Below are positions 23,435-35,500 of a DNA stretch of 64,000 nt, piece by piece (positions within the stretch are counted from its first letter, which is position 1; each line of letters begins with the position of its first letter). The notes beneath the pieces are model-generated. The model had not been told where the DNA came from. It ran no database searches and saw only the letters and a program-made list of their open reading frames with translations. A program made the translations under genes and the position numbers. Origin of the DNA: Meghimatium bilineatum. Taxonomy: Eukaryota > Mollusca > Gastropoda > Stylommatophora > Philomycidae. The stretch covers positions 13,941,863 through 14,005,862 of the forward strand of contig CM067299.1 of assembly GCA_034231615.1 (NCBI GenBank), given 5' to 3'.

Positions 23435-23640
23435 AAAAAAATAAATTAGTAGCATATCCTTTACAGGACTTGGCTATAAACCCAGCATTTGTTGGCTGTG
23501 GTGATTTTCTAGGCAATATAAATACGTTCAGTAGTTTGCCATTGCTTTCTGAACGGTCCGGGTGCACAATTTCTTGAACTCGGTATCTTGGCCGTCTCAG
23601 ACGCGCTCTGTACCACTTCACCCACAGAGCCGAAGAAATA
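23435..23640 (-). mobile_element. SINE-D (tRNA-derived)
   Basis: The reverse strand starts GGCTCTGTGGGTGAAGTGGT (box-A-like) with ACCGAGTTCAAGAAATTG (box-B-like) about 45 bp on. The body follows with CAGAAAGCAATGGCAAACTA, and the tail is TCCTGTAAAGGATATGCTAC. Copies lie at 39075-39290 and 50930-51110. The tail matches the 3' end of LINE-F at 52975-53012. Confidence 0.8.
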
Positions 23641-23641
23641 A

Positions 23642-23894
23642 GTAGGAAATACTAAATAAGGTATTTATTTAATTTTCCCTTTCTGGTAAGGGAAACAGCT
23701 CCAAGTCTTAGTTCTCAATATGTTTATAGTTTTGTGCTTTTGGTTGGTAGGCCCTATTTCTTTCTTGAAAAAGGTCCCGTATGGACCGCAACGTAGAAAA
23801 TTGTCCTTGTTCAATGTTTTATTATTAGTAATTTATTTGTTATTATTGCTAGTTAATTTATAGTAACCTTTCTACCTTATTTAGTATTTCCTAC
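23642..23894. repeat. 253-bp unit bounded by perfect 22-bp inverted repeats
   Basis: GTAGGAAATACTAAATAAGG and two more bases (23642-23663) are exactly complementary to 23873-23894. Inside is CTTGAAAAAGGTCCCGTATG then GACCGCAACG (about 23765-23795), which resembles the 3' terminal motif of Penelope-like elements. There is no coding capacity. Confidence 0.75.
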
Positions 23895-25189
23895 ACTTCA
23901 TTTCGCATATAACGATTTTCCTCTACTGCGAGGCTGGTAGAGACAATGTCTGACATTGCTAGCAGAGTGTTGATATAAAAATTGTAGATATTATCTGTAT
24001 TGTGATTTTTTTCTTGATCTTTTGGTGAAGCATTAATGGTGAAAGTTGATAAGTCACCGTGCTTACTTTCTGAGACCTTGTTCCCAGTGTTGTAGTGTGA
24101 CTTTTTAGAGTGGGGACACCGAGAGACCTTTTTTAATAGAGACCTTTTTTAATATGTAGGTGGCTGCCCCTTCCTTTTTGGTCACACATTCTTTCTTCTA
24201 TGTCCACGGAATGCTAGTCTCTGTTTATTTTAAAATATTACCGATTGAATGAGTCGCTGCATGTATTGTCTGTGTGAAGACACAAGCTAATTATGTGTTA
24301 ATGCTTGTATGCGTGCAGCTTCCGATCAGACATGTTGGTTTCGTGTTTTGCCCAGCTGAGGAAATACCACATTGTGTAATAATTGTTGTTTTGAAGATTG
24401 GTGTTTTACTGCATTTCTAATAAAGTTGCTTAAATCACAAATGACTAACTTGCATTAATAGTCTTTGACCTCAAACAATAGACATACATATCAAGACATT
24501 TTTGTCAGACAGTTATCCAAGGAAATCTGTCACGCCATGACGATTGAACATTTCGATTTCTATTATTATTAAATTCTTTAATTGACAAAATTTAATTAAT
24601 AAAAAACGGAATAGGTCTTTGCATTTCAACACACATCGTTGTTCATATGATAATTTACACACAGGAATGATCAGAAGAAATGTAACAATATTTGAGTCAA
24701 CAACGACTTATACATTTTCCAAATTTCAACAGTTATAGACAACACAATTAATTACACGCACGCACACACAAAATAATGGTTTATAGCATAAGCACAGATT
24801 TAACAGACCGAGGTTTTCAATTTGCAATTCTCAGAAAACGCGTCATCATACATTATTTCTAAATGTATGATTGGTCTGATGCCAGTGTTTTTATTCCAGT
24901 TCGGTAGATATCTAAAGATCAACGGGTTCTCTAACTTGTGCTTCATCTGGCACTACGTGACGCCTTTTTTTCCTATTGTCATAGGCCTATACGGTTTTTG
25001 GACGCCAAATATTCTTGGCTTCAAACTTACAGTGCAGATATATAGTTTTTATGAAAGCCAAAGACTTTTGGCTTCAAACTTCAAGAGCGGATACTTAGTG
25101 TGATCCTCAAATAAGGATAGTTGTCACATATCGAATAAACCAGCGTTTATCTTTTAGTAATGTTTATATCGGACTTATATTTTGGACTT
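23895..25189. other. no gene seen
   Basis: This is AT-rich DNA. Frames are short and I see no recognised domain. A small direct repeat (CTTGGCTTCAAACTTACAG / TTTTGGCTTCAAACTTCAAG) is at about 25013 and 25067. Confidence 0.4.
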
Positions 25190-25430
25190 ACCCTATGTCG
25201 AACATGTACTTAGAATGGATTAAAACAGATTGTCACTACAAGTATTACAATAGGTACCAGATGACAAAAAGGAAAAGAGGAAGACCAAGAGAAACTTCGC
25301 AGAAAAACCATCATGGAGGGTATTACTATGGATCTCAATAATATACAATAACTAAACACAGTAGCATCACATCGTTCGAACTGGAGAGCTCTGGTTTCTG
25401 TCCTATACATTGTGTTCGGTGCTTAAGGAA
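25190..25430 (+). mobile_element. LINE-D 3' end fragment
   Basis: The plus strand gives RLSLQVLQ, VPDDKKEKRKTKRNFAEK, then an ASHRSNWRALVSVLYIVFGA-type ending. This is the same block as the reverse copy at 10850-11120. Confidence 0.65.
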
Positions 25431-25479
25431 CATAGATAGATATAATTTATATAGTAAATAAATAGTAATGCGTGTGGGC

Positions 25480-25745
25480 TATTTACATAGTTAAAAGGGG
25501 ACGCCGATAGTTTTGCCGTCTATTGACGCTACGCCACTGCATGTTTCTATTTCTATGTCCACTGTCTAGTCTTTTATTTTCGGAAAAATACTGCCTAGAT
25601 ATTTACATCATTTGACTTGTTTCACTTTGATGTTGTCTATTGTTATCTCAATGGGTGTTGCAGACTTACTGATTTTCATTACTTCTGTTTTTTGTCCTTT
25701 AATGTTCATGTTGTAATAAGAAGTACATTTTAACCAATACCCTGC
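25480..25745 (-). mobile_element. LINE reverse transcriptase fragment
   Basis: The reverse strand reads MNIKGQKTEVMKISKSATPI, then EITIDNIKVKQVK-stop-CKYLGSIFPKIKD. This is the segment just after the RT catalytic box (KT.VM...EYLGS). It is truncated, with two stops. Confidence 0.7.
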
Positions 25746-26459
25746 CGTGTGTAGTGGCAGGTAAGAGGTTAGAGTTCACAGTGTAAAATCTAATGTTGTC
25801 GGTCCAGTGGCAAAATGTTCCGGAAGAGGAAGCAATTTCTGCTCTTCTATGTCAGGTTAACTAAGTAAGCTGCAGTTATTGATATTGCGAGTCGTTAATA
25901 TCATGTCTCCCACAAGATGATTTAATTTGCAGAGAGAAGAAATTAACAGAAAACATTTTCTGATCGCTTCACCCATACAATGTGCGACAGCTTCCGGATT
26001 GTTGGTGCTCTTTGCAGAGTTGGACTGTATGCTGTGAGTAGTTTGATTTTGATAGTTAACTAAAAATTGCAAGCCCAAACTGGAATGTGGCAATTCAGAT
26101 GAATTCATCAATCAGAGTTAGGCTACAGCCTAGACTTCTTATTTAAGCCTTATTAGATAGGCTCTACTACTTTAGGCCTACATGTTTAGTGATTCAGTGG
26201 ACATTTTAAGAAACTATGGCACCTCACCAATGTTATTGCACAATGGACATATTAATAAGTGCGCAGTTTAACCATCAGATGTTGAAGGGACTAGCTTTGT
26301 TCACTAAAAAAAAGTAGGTTTGGTCAAAATTTTCAAAATTGTGCTACATAATTACCAATAATATAGTTAGATAGCCCTTTAAAAAAATGCAATTCAATGA
26401 TACCTCAACCAAGTCTGTACATCAACCCTGAAAAAAAGTTACGAATTTTTTCCAAATTA
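25746..26459. other. no gene recognised
   Basis: The reverse frame 26111-25857 (84 codons) has a mixed, protein-like composition but no family match and no convincing splice sites. Confidence 0.35.
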
Positions 26460-26884
26460 ATTTCACATCAAAATATTTTATATTAAACAGGAAAATATAA
26501 ATAAAACTTTTCCCCACATATACATTTTTATGTTCCAGAACTACAAGAAAATCTTCAGATTACATTGTCATAATTTTCAAATGCAACCATGGCTAATTAA
26601 TATTGGGGCTAATTTGCATAGGCCTAATTATTAAATATTCTAGTTATTTACAATAAAATATTCTATAAACTGCATTTTTTGTGTTTGAGAAGATGAGATG
26701 AACTTTTGTCTTACATTGTCATTGTTCAGATGCAACCAAAGATCATTTTCAAAATATAAACTCATTTGCATAATTAAAATTAATTGTATAATTATTAAAT
26801 ATTTTAGTTATTTATGATAAAATATCCTCCACATTATAAATTTTGTGTTAGGGAGGACAAGACGAATCTGCTGATTACATTGCC
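26460..26884. repeat. ~150-165-bp tandem repeat, about 3 units
   Basis: TTACATTGTCAT-like boxes recur at about 26560, 26711 and 26875. Each is preceded by an AATATTCT/CTATAAACTGC-type segment, and the first two are followed by ATGCAACCA and TAATTTGCATA. The units are diverged. The array ends at the TTAA of the next feature. Confidence 0.65.
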
Positions 26885-26978
26885 TTAACTACGTTTAGCG
26901 CGCGGCCATAGAGTGCGGTCGAGTGTACAAGCCCCGATGCTAGGTCCCCGTTAATCAATAAAAGAAGCCCCATTTTTA
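26885..26978 (+). mobile_element. piggyBac-like element end (TTAA ... GAGTGC)
   Basis: From TTAA at 26885 the sequence TTTAGCGCGCGGCCATAGAG, TGCGGTCGAGTGTACA and AATCAATAAAAGAAG is shared with the reverse complement of 42808-42937. That copy has about 33 bp and about 16 bp extra in two places. The TTAA boundary suggests a piggyBac-type terminus (inference). Confidence 0.5.
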
Positions 26979-26984
26979 AATTCT

Positions 26985-27740
26985 ACATCTGTAGATGTCG
27001 ACACTGAGATAAACAACAGAATAGCGAAAGCTACTGTCACATTTGGAAGGCTGCATAAATGTATGGGACAGAAGGGGAATAACGGACACCACTGAACTCA
27101 TAGTTTACCCAGCAGCAGTAATACCATTACTTCTCTTTGTCTATGAAACATGGACAGCATACATGAAACACATTAGATGATTCAACTCTTATCAGCAAAG
27201 CTACCTGTGTATGATATTCAACATCTACTGGTGGGATAAAATACCAGACATTGAAATGACTAAATCTAAATCTGTAAGCATGCACACATTTTTGATGAAG
27301 GCACAGACACATGGCAGGTCACCTGGTTCACATGAAAGATCTTTGTATGTCCAAAAAGCTGCTATATGAAGACCTCCAGGTGGACCTCACATAGCCGGAG
27401 GACATAAAATGTGTCTTTAAGACATTCTAAAAACATCACTGACTCTCTTCAACATAGACATGAATTAGTGGAAGTCTTTCACTGGTGTCACAGAATCGAG
27501 TGATGCAGCACCTGCAGAGAACCTCAGATATAATGCTGTACAGCAAAAAAATGCTAGAAAAAAGGTAAGAGATGCTTTTTGTCCAACAGACTCCTCCCAT
27601 ACATGCTCAGTTCTGTAGAAAATTCCAGGTATGCATAGGACTCATTAGTAGATCAGAAAAACTGCAAACATCATCTTTATCATCCTAGTTAGCGGAATGA
27701 TCATTGTCATATCTTATGGGTGAACAACAGTCTAATCACA
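26985..27740 (+). mobile_element. LINE-B 3' half, decayed
   Basis: Across shifting frames it shows DTEINNRIAKATVTFGRLHK, RHIRRF..SYQQSYLCMIFN, WAGHLVHM and LLYEDLQVDLT. The end has HAQFCRKFQVCIGLISRSEK, a degenerate version of the C2H2-like finger of 16922-18380. The final untranslated block (GAATGATCATTGTCATATCT) also matches. It is non-functional. Confidence 0.75.
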
Positions 27741-27839
27741 GTGTAATTATATATTAATATACTATAGAATAATCTAGCTAGTTAAATACTTGCAGTCCCT
27801 TCAGCCGTATCTATTTTAAGCAAACCTAATATAATTTTT

Positions 27840-28850
27840 TTTAATTTCTTCATACTGCCTAATTCTTTTGTAATAATTTGCATTATTTTTGGTGGATGTT
27901 TAGAAAACACAATAATGTTTTTGTAGCTTTTTGTATGTTTGCTTTTAATGGAAATATAGAAATGGTTACAGGATGTAATAGTATACGTTTTGTTGGTGCA
28001 TATGTGATTTGGGAGAAAATGATAAAAATGAAATATGAAGATAAAAAACAAGCATAAATGACTCACCTATTCTTGTTCGATATATTCAATGCTTGATATT
28101 ATGAAATTTCTCTAAATACCTAGGTCTTTTCTTTTATCCTTTCATAATCAAAGTAATGTGTTCATAATACATCTGTGAAAGCAAACATGTAGATCTGTTA
28201 TCAGCTCCCACTACTTCCATATATTCAATGAAGAGTATAACACTCACTGCGGACATGGAGAGAAGATTACAGGCTTTCGAGTATAAATGCTACAGAAGAA
28301 TTCTACGAATTTCCTATAGGGAACATAAGACCAATGTGTACGTAAGAAATAAAGTAGAGATGTGTGCAGGTGTCCAGGAGCCATTGCTTTCAATAGTGAA
28401 ACGACGAAAACTAGCATGGTTCGGACATGTATGCAGGCACGATTCCTTGTCAAAAACAATACTGCAGGGAACTGTCGAGGGTGGAAGAAGCAGAGGAGGA
28501 CAAATAAAGACATGGACAGACAACATCAAGGAATGGACAGGGCAAGATATTTCCACACTCATCCGCATCGCTGAGGATAGAATTCGCTGGAGGACTCTTG
28601 TGTGCTGAAGCATCCAATGTGGTACCCCTACGACCCTGAAGGGTTATGGGTTTATTGATTGATTGATAACACGTCTAAATGACTAGACCCATTCTATTTC
28701 TGATTCTCTTCATAATGAAACAAATCTGTTCATAATATCATGTGTGAAAACAAACATACCGGTAACTTCAAAGAAGTCCTCATTGTCAAAATCACAATTT
28801 CACTGAAAATGGCTTCTATTTTGACTCGATTTGCACTTATTGGAACAGGT
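27840..28850. repeat. dispersed repeat G, split by LINE-C
   Basis: TTTGCATTATTTTTGGTGGA and GAAAACACAATAATGTTTTT at 27878-27920 match 32600-32645. TGAAAATGGCTTCTATTTTG at about 28803 matches the block at 33085-33105. The LINE-C at 28225-28668 sits between these halves. The identity of the repeat is unknown. Confidence 0.5.
28225..28668 (+). mobile_element. LINE-C 3' end, best copy
   Basis: An open frame at 28228-28608 encodes the C-terminal domain of a non-LTR retrotransposon polymerase. It contains LQAFEYKCYRRILRISYREH, KTNVYVRNKVEMCAG, VKRRKLAWFGHVCRHDSLSK, TILQGTVEGGRSRGGQ and GQDISTLIRIAEDRIRWRTL. A one-base change near the end shifts the last residues. The 3' end CCCTACGACCCTGAAGGGTT is followed by TTGATTGATTGAT. 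It is 5'-truncated, with RT and endonuclease absent. Confidence 0.85.
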
Positions 28851-29416
28851 GACTAAAAATTAAAATACTGCTCTGAATTATCACTTTTTTGACACAACTA
28901 TGGGAAAAGGAAGCTTGTTCATTGCTAGCCTTGTTTCCGCTTTTCCTGGACGAATAACTTTATATCTAATACTGTTTTTCTGTTGTTAGAAAAGTACAAA
29001 GCAACAGGTGTAATGTCACAACTATGGCTTTAAAACAATACATAATGCTCTGTGCTTTTTGCACCCACAGCATTATAAAGGGTAAATTTATTAACTAATA
29101 GCTGTATATCCCTAGAATTTCCAGAAAAATATATTCCATGTAGCCTAATTTGTAGTCTATAACTTGGAAAGAGGTTTGCACTCACTTTACATGGCTACTT
29201 TGTGTATAGGACATCTCCAGAGTTTTCTTTTCTTACCAAGAAGGACCAAATGTGGGGTAAGTGTGCAATACCATCTGAGGAAACCACCTACTAAAAGGTT
29301 ATAAGAGGGTTATCCTAGCAAGATATTATATTTCACTTTTTTCTTACATTGTCTTACTTCCAATAACTTCCTACAGATATTATAATTGTAATATTTTATG
29401 TCATTGTGTTATGCAG
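28851..29416. other. intron or upstream DNA before the first visible ARL15 exon
   Basis: I could not find the short N-terminal coding exon that ARL15 needs here. An ATG at 28809 with a following GT gives MASILTRFALIGTG, but its splice phase does not fit the exon at 29417 and the segment belongs to repeat G. The TTTTATGTCATTGTGTTATG tract before AG at 29415-29416 is a plausible acceptor. Confidence 0.5.
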
Positions 29417-29561
29417 CTCTATCGACGCATTTGCTGCAAAGGACCTTCTCCAACTAGACCAAACTTTGCTGTTCTGTGCATTGGACTTGAAAATGCTGGG
29501 AAGAGCTCACTTTTAGCCACTCTTAGTGAGGATGACCTGCACAAGATTGAACCAACAATAG
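29417..29561 (+). CDS. ARL15: ARL15 exon with P-loop
   Basis: The acceptor is ...TTATGCAG and the donor is AATAG/GTAAAG. It encodes LYRRICCKGPSPTRPNF to HKIEPTI plus one base (phase 1). It holds the GLENAGKS nucleotide-binding loop. An in-frame ATG at 29411 overlaps the acceptor and is not the start. Confidence 0.93.
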
Positions 29562-32500
29562 GTAAAGTCATTTTTAATTTTAAAAAGACATTCAAGTTTA
29601 GCACTGTTAAGTGGCAATCATTTAATGAAGTAATTATTTTTAAATCTACATTTTACCTCTTGCGGCAAGGAATATTTCTTCAACCATGGACATACGCCGA
29701 AATTTTTATACCAGAATGTTTAATAAATATCAAAAACAGTGAAGACTGTGGTAATACCAACACAACAACTGTCTTTCTTTTCACTTTATACCCCTTTATG
29801 CCTTGCAGCATCAGGGTTAGGAGAGTTATCCGAAGATGGCCTATTTGTGTGCCTCATATATATTTGTTTTCATTGATTCTTTTATTTCTAAAATCCATCT
29901 TTTGCATGGTCTGTAAAGGTTGATAATAGGATGTTTAGAAAGTTTTTATTACTACCAGAGTTATTTTTTTCTTGAGAGATCCATTACCTGATGATATTAA
30001 AGATTTTATCTCAATTTTTTTTTCTTGTTCATTTTCCTAAAACAGTTATTGTGCTATTTCCCAGAGTATCATTTTCCAACTTCGCACACAACATGTACAG
30101 CTTAACAATAACCTGAACAGAATAAAACCACAACACACTCCAGGGTGCTGGCAGTGCACCCTATGAAACTGTTGACCACCACCTTTTTGAATGTCCAGCT
30201 CTGGATGACGACAGGAAAATGCTTCTCCCTACAGGGCCTAATAAATAGAACACCTTATTTGGAACAAAACAACAGCTTACAAACACATGTATATGTCACA
30301 CAATAGCATTGGGTCAAAGGACATGAGCCCATAGACCACTGGATCAGCAACCAACTTATCAACTCAGTTTACAAAAGGTGTATCTGCACCTTTGAGCCAG
30401 ATTTGAAATCCTCATTTTCATAATGATCTTTCAGGGCTGCATATCTTCCCTGTTCAGTCCTATTTCACTTTACAGCTCGACTACAATGAAGCAACATGTT
30501 AATACTATCACTACATGGAGGTTGTGCTGGGTTTTGGTCAGTTCTGGTTTGCAAACCCTTGATACTGATGTCTTAGATCCTTTTTTTTCAATTTAAAGTT
30601 GGTAGAGTTCACAATATATTTTTCTATTAGAGTTCATTCGTTTTTTGCGGGGGAGTCAATAACAGGAAGCAAAATATAATAACACACATGCTTATCGTAG
30701 AAGGCAACTAAGTAGATTGGACATGAGTTTTACTACCTCGTGATCTCCACTGTGATGAAGACTAAATCCAGGGTTGCTGGGAGGGAATCAACCCTTTTGT
30801 TTGCAGCATGTTTCCAGACTTCAAGAAAGTCACAGTGAATCCCTCTCTGGATTGGAATATTCTCCAACTCATCATGTGCATTGAGTCAACATTGAGTCAA
30901 ACAGCCATTGGGGACTTGCAAAAACTCTGGATAGCATCTCCATCAGAAAGAATGTCAGAGAAACACCAATCTATAGCTGAAAGTTTAATATCTTTTGGGA
31001 TGTTGTTTTCCTGGAGTGTAATGATGTCATCAGTTTATAACATTTTTTCTACATTCATTCTCAAATTCCTACAGATTATATTCTTTAGCCCCCTTTTGGG
31101 CTCTGACAACACACAGTCAAGTTTATAACTAATAACCATACTTAATGAGCATTTTTAAATTTCTAACACAATTTTTATTTTGTATTCAACAGGATTTAGT
31201 ATCAAGGCAATATTGTTTGATGATTGTATTTTGGAAGTTAAAGAACTAGGAGGTAGGTGAAAGTATATTAGAGGATTTAACTGTAGGAGATATAAAGTAT
31301 TTTAGGTTTAACTAAAGGCAAAATAATAGAGTATTTTTTTCTATTACCCGCAGGGTGGTCGTTGGGGTACCACATTGGATGCATCAACATACAGAGTCCT
31401 CCAGCGATTTCTATCTTCAACAATGCGGATGGCTGAGGAAAAATCTGGTCTTGTCCGGCCTTTGATGTTGCCAGTTCATTCTTTTATTTGATCTGCTCTG
31501 CTTCTTCCACCTTCAACAGTTCCCTGCAGTACTGTTTTCTACAAGGAATCATGGCATACATGTCCAAACCATGAAAGTGATTATCCATTGCAATATTTCA
31601 GTGGGCGAAAGGTTTAGCTGGTGGCGCTGGTCTCCTCTTCAGTTAACCTTTACATAAAATATATCGGGGATTCAACTCTTGTATGCATGTAGAAAGTGTA
31701 TTGGGGGGGGGGCCCTGGGGCTTTAACAGTGAGAGACATAAAGTATATTGCTCAACTGTCCAAGGCATGTAGAAAGTGTATTGAAAGTTTAACTATGGAA
31801 GACACGTAGAACGTATATTGAAAGTTTGTCTATTGAAGACATGTAGAAAGAATTTGTGGTAGAAAAACATAAGGTTGTAGATAGAAACAATTGAAAATAG
31901 AATGGTTATTATGTACATTATTATCATTATTCACTTGATATACATTTATGGTGATATAGAAAAATATTCAAGATTTATTGAATTATTAACCCAGCCTCAT
32001 TTGCCTTTGGCAAGCCAGATCAAATGATCCAGTGGGCCAGAGATTCTCCACCCCTTTAATACAGTATAAACAATATAAGCAGGGGAAAATTTTATATTGT
32101 TTATATTATATTTTATACATTTTCATTATCTTTTAAATTAGATTTCTGTTCTCCAAGTATATTACTATTTCCCCTTATCTATTTTTTATTACTTTGTCCC
32201 TTTTTTTTCAGATACTCTCTGTCTTCTTGGTTGTAAGGCCACATATACTGGGGTGGCTTCTTGGTTATAAGACCCCCCTATGCTAGGGTGTGCATGCAAA
32301 TGAATGTTCATTTGTAAGCATAAGTTCTTGAATATATTTTTCAAAACTACCCAGCCTTCAGTGACCCGTGAAACAAGATATCGATATCATTACAAAGGAC
32401 TGCTAAAGCAAAAACCTTGGAACTGCTTCTCTGATGAAGAAGACTGGAAATTTCATCCTGGTGATTGGCCAGAAAATCTATTAATACCACAATAATTCGA

Positions 32501-35500
32501 ACAAAGAAGAAGAATGATAGTTCAACTATTTTAACCTTTAGAACACTGCATTAAATTTTATGCAATTTCTCCACTGCTACCGGATTTATTTATGACAATA
32601 TGCATTATTTTTTGGGCGTGTGTGGAAAACACAATAACATTTTTTTATAGAGCTTTTTGACCTCCTTGGGATGATGCAGGCTGATTATCAGTCATGCTTA
32701 CTTAGCAAGAAAGACAAACGTGCCGATCCATCAGCCCAGGAAAAGAACATTTCTGTATGGCTAACTATGAATAACATTTACCAATCAAATGACCACTTTT
32801 GTTTGCTGCATATAAATAGAATCTACATGTGTGTTGGTCATTGTTTTGAATATTCGAGCACTCTCAAGTAAGTGTGTACTTTTCTGAAATGCCTGCAAGT
32901 AGTTTTGAAAGTAAGATCATGTCCAGTGATTCAAATGTGATCAAGATTTATGTAAATTCAACGCTGAATATAATGTGACAAAATGCCTGGGTCTGTTCTC
33001 TGAAACTAATGTGTTACTAATATCTCCTTTTAAAACAAACATAATTCCCAAGAATTCCATCATCAGAATCCATAAAAATCTCATGAAAAATGGCTCCCAT
33101 TTCAACAGATTTCTTTTGTGTGTTCGAAACATATGAATACACATTAACATGGTTGCTCTGTTTTATAATTTACTTGGAAAAGAATTGAGCAGGAAGGACG
33201 TGATGTAATCCTTACTTAGAGGGCACTGCTTCTTGGTCACATGATCCTAAATATCTTGTAGTTCCTCAACGATAAATGAGTGCATAGCAACGGGTGCATG
33301 GGTTCGCTGACAGATGTATACTGTATCAGAAGGTGTTTCAATGCACTGTGCACATGATAAAGGTTAATTTTATGTTTCTTGCATGTGTCATTCTATTTCT
33401 GCTTGTGCTAGATATATAGCTGTACTCTTTTATCTGTCATATAGGTGGTGACAAGGTGCGACCATATTGGGACAGATACTATCAAGTTTTTCAAGGAATA
33501 ATTTTTGTGGTAGATAGCAGTTCATCAGAAGAAAAGCTTCAGATTGCCAAGGAAGAGTTGTATAATGCAGTGAAGCACCATCAATTGAAATCCTTACCTT
33601 TATTAATATTAGCAAATTTTCAAGACAAAAAAGATGCTCGAAGTGTCGATGAGGTAAATACATTTAAATTATTTTCTTGTACATTTGTCACTGGGATTTC
33701 AATCATTTTAGTAGTTAGAGTTATTGATGAAATCTGTGTACTGAAGAGAGTTACTTTCATTTTTGTAGCTGGGCACGTGTGCTAATGGAAATGAAAGAGC
33801 AGACAGACTTTCCAGAAAAGACACAGTGACTATTGGTAGTTATAGACACAGTGACTATTGGTAGTTTGATGGACTGTACTTATATTCTGAATGCAATCTT
33901 CTTCTTCAGCTTTCATTCTCAAACTCCTGCTGGATCTCCCTTGTAGCAGGATCATGGTCCTATTATATTTCCAGCAGGAAAGTAGTCCAGAGAATTAAAA
34001 TGCTTTGTGTTGCCGTTTTATTTGCGCCAATGGCCCGACACATCGGTCTTCTGCGGATGAATGCAATCAAGGCGTTAGACTAATTGGATGATGTTGGGCA
34101 TATTTCTTCTGCTGTGTCTATGGCCAGAATGCAGGACCTGGGAGTGAGGCATGTTGTTGCAAGAAATGAGTTGCATATAGGAAAGAAGAGTTTATCAACC
34201 CACACAAAACTGGAACATTCAGTTATTACATGCTGAAGGACATACTGAATATATGATTGAAGCATATATAGACGTGTCCGAAGTGTCATAATGATGATCT
34301 AATGACTACCTAATGACTACCTAACTGGGCCTTGAAAAGGGAACAAAGAATAGTAACACTGATCTCTGATGCATGTTGTAAAATGCAACTAAAGATGGTT
34401 GAGTGTGGGGCTTTTGTCTATCCTGTAGAAAGTCAGCAACCAAAAATATCACGCTGAAGTCAGATGGGTCAGGTTGAAACACATAAATATCACAGCCAAG
34501 CTGTAAACTATAGAATAGCACAATTTATTCTTCTGACTATATCATGCTAAGCTGCAGGAGTTTAAGAAGAAAACAAGCGCCAATTCAAATATTTAGTAAT
34601 AATGATGACATCAGATAAAAGAAGTACAACAGAGATAAAATGAATAATATGGCAGGCAAAGACAGCATTCTTAAAAAATAAAGAGTGCACTGTGTAATAT
34701 ATCTCTGCCATTAGTGGTGATGAAGACAATTCTTCAGGTCTACATAACACTGATTCTAATATGTGGATGTGAGTCTTGTACAATAAATAAACAGGATAGT
34801 AGAAAATGAGAGGCAATAGAGATGTGGTTTTGTAGAAGAATGTTGAGAGTACCATGGGCAGCTAGAAAAACTAACAATAAGGGGCTGAAAGACTAAATGT
34901 AAGACAGGAGTAACTTAAACTTAATAATATCAAATAAGACAATCTTTATTTTTTGGACAGTTTATGAAGCAGGGATGTCTGGAGAACATGGTTGCAATAG
35001 GCAAGAGATATCCAAAATCTCAAGGGCTGCATGAGAAAATATTGGATAGTTTAACAACGTGGCATGTCAAAAAAGAGTCGACAACAATCTGATACAAAAT
35101 ACTAGGAATAGATAGAGTTGTGAAGATTCATGATCACCTATGTCAGTCTGCAAATAAATGTGAATGATTTACTTTTATATACTAATTGATGTATTTATGA
35201 ACAGAATGCTTGAGACAAGAGTTTATAAAAGCAAGCTATATGAATTCTGAACTTACACCAACTTTGAAATACAAATCTATCCCAATGGAAACAAAAAGAC
35301 AAATCATAAATTCAATCTTCATACCAACATTGTGTTATCAAAGTCAGACATAGACACTAATAAAAGAACAAGAGAGAAAGCTTACTACATGTGGAATGAG
35401 ATGTCCAAGAAAAGCAGCAAACAAAATAAGAAGAGTTCATGTAGGAATAAAAATATTACAAGAACTGTTGAAACTACATTTGTGGTCAAATATATTGAAA

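Noticed and set aside
28809-28850. ATG with good context and following GT as the ARL15 first exon
   Set aside because: The splice phase does not match the exon at 29417, and the same sequence recurs at about 33090 as part of a dispersed repeat.
29411-29923. Reading ARL15 as one 170-codon open frame from the ATG at 29411
   Set aside because: That ATG overlaps the splice acceptor, family similarity stops exactly at the GT at 29562, and the rest is intron and LINE sequence.
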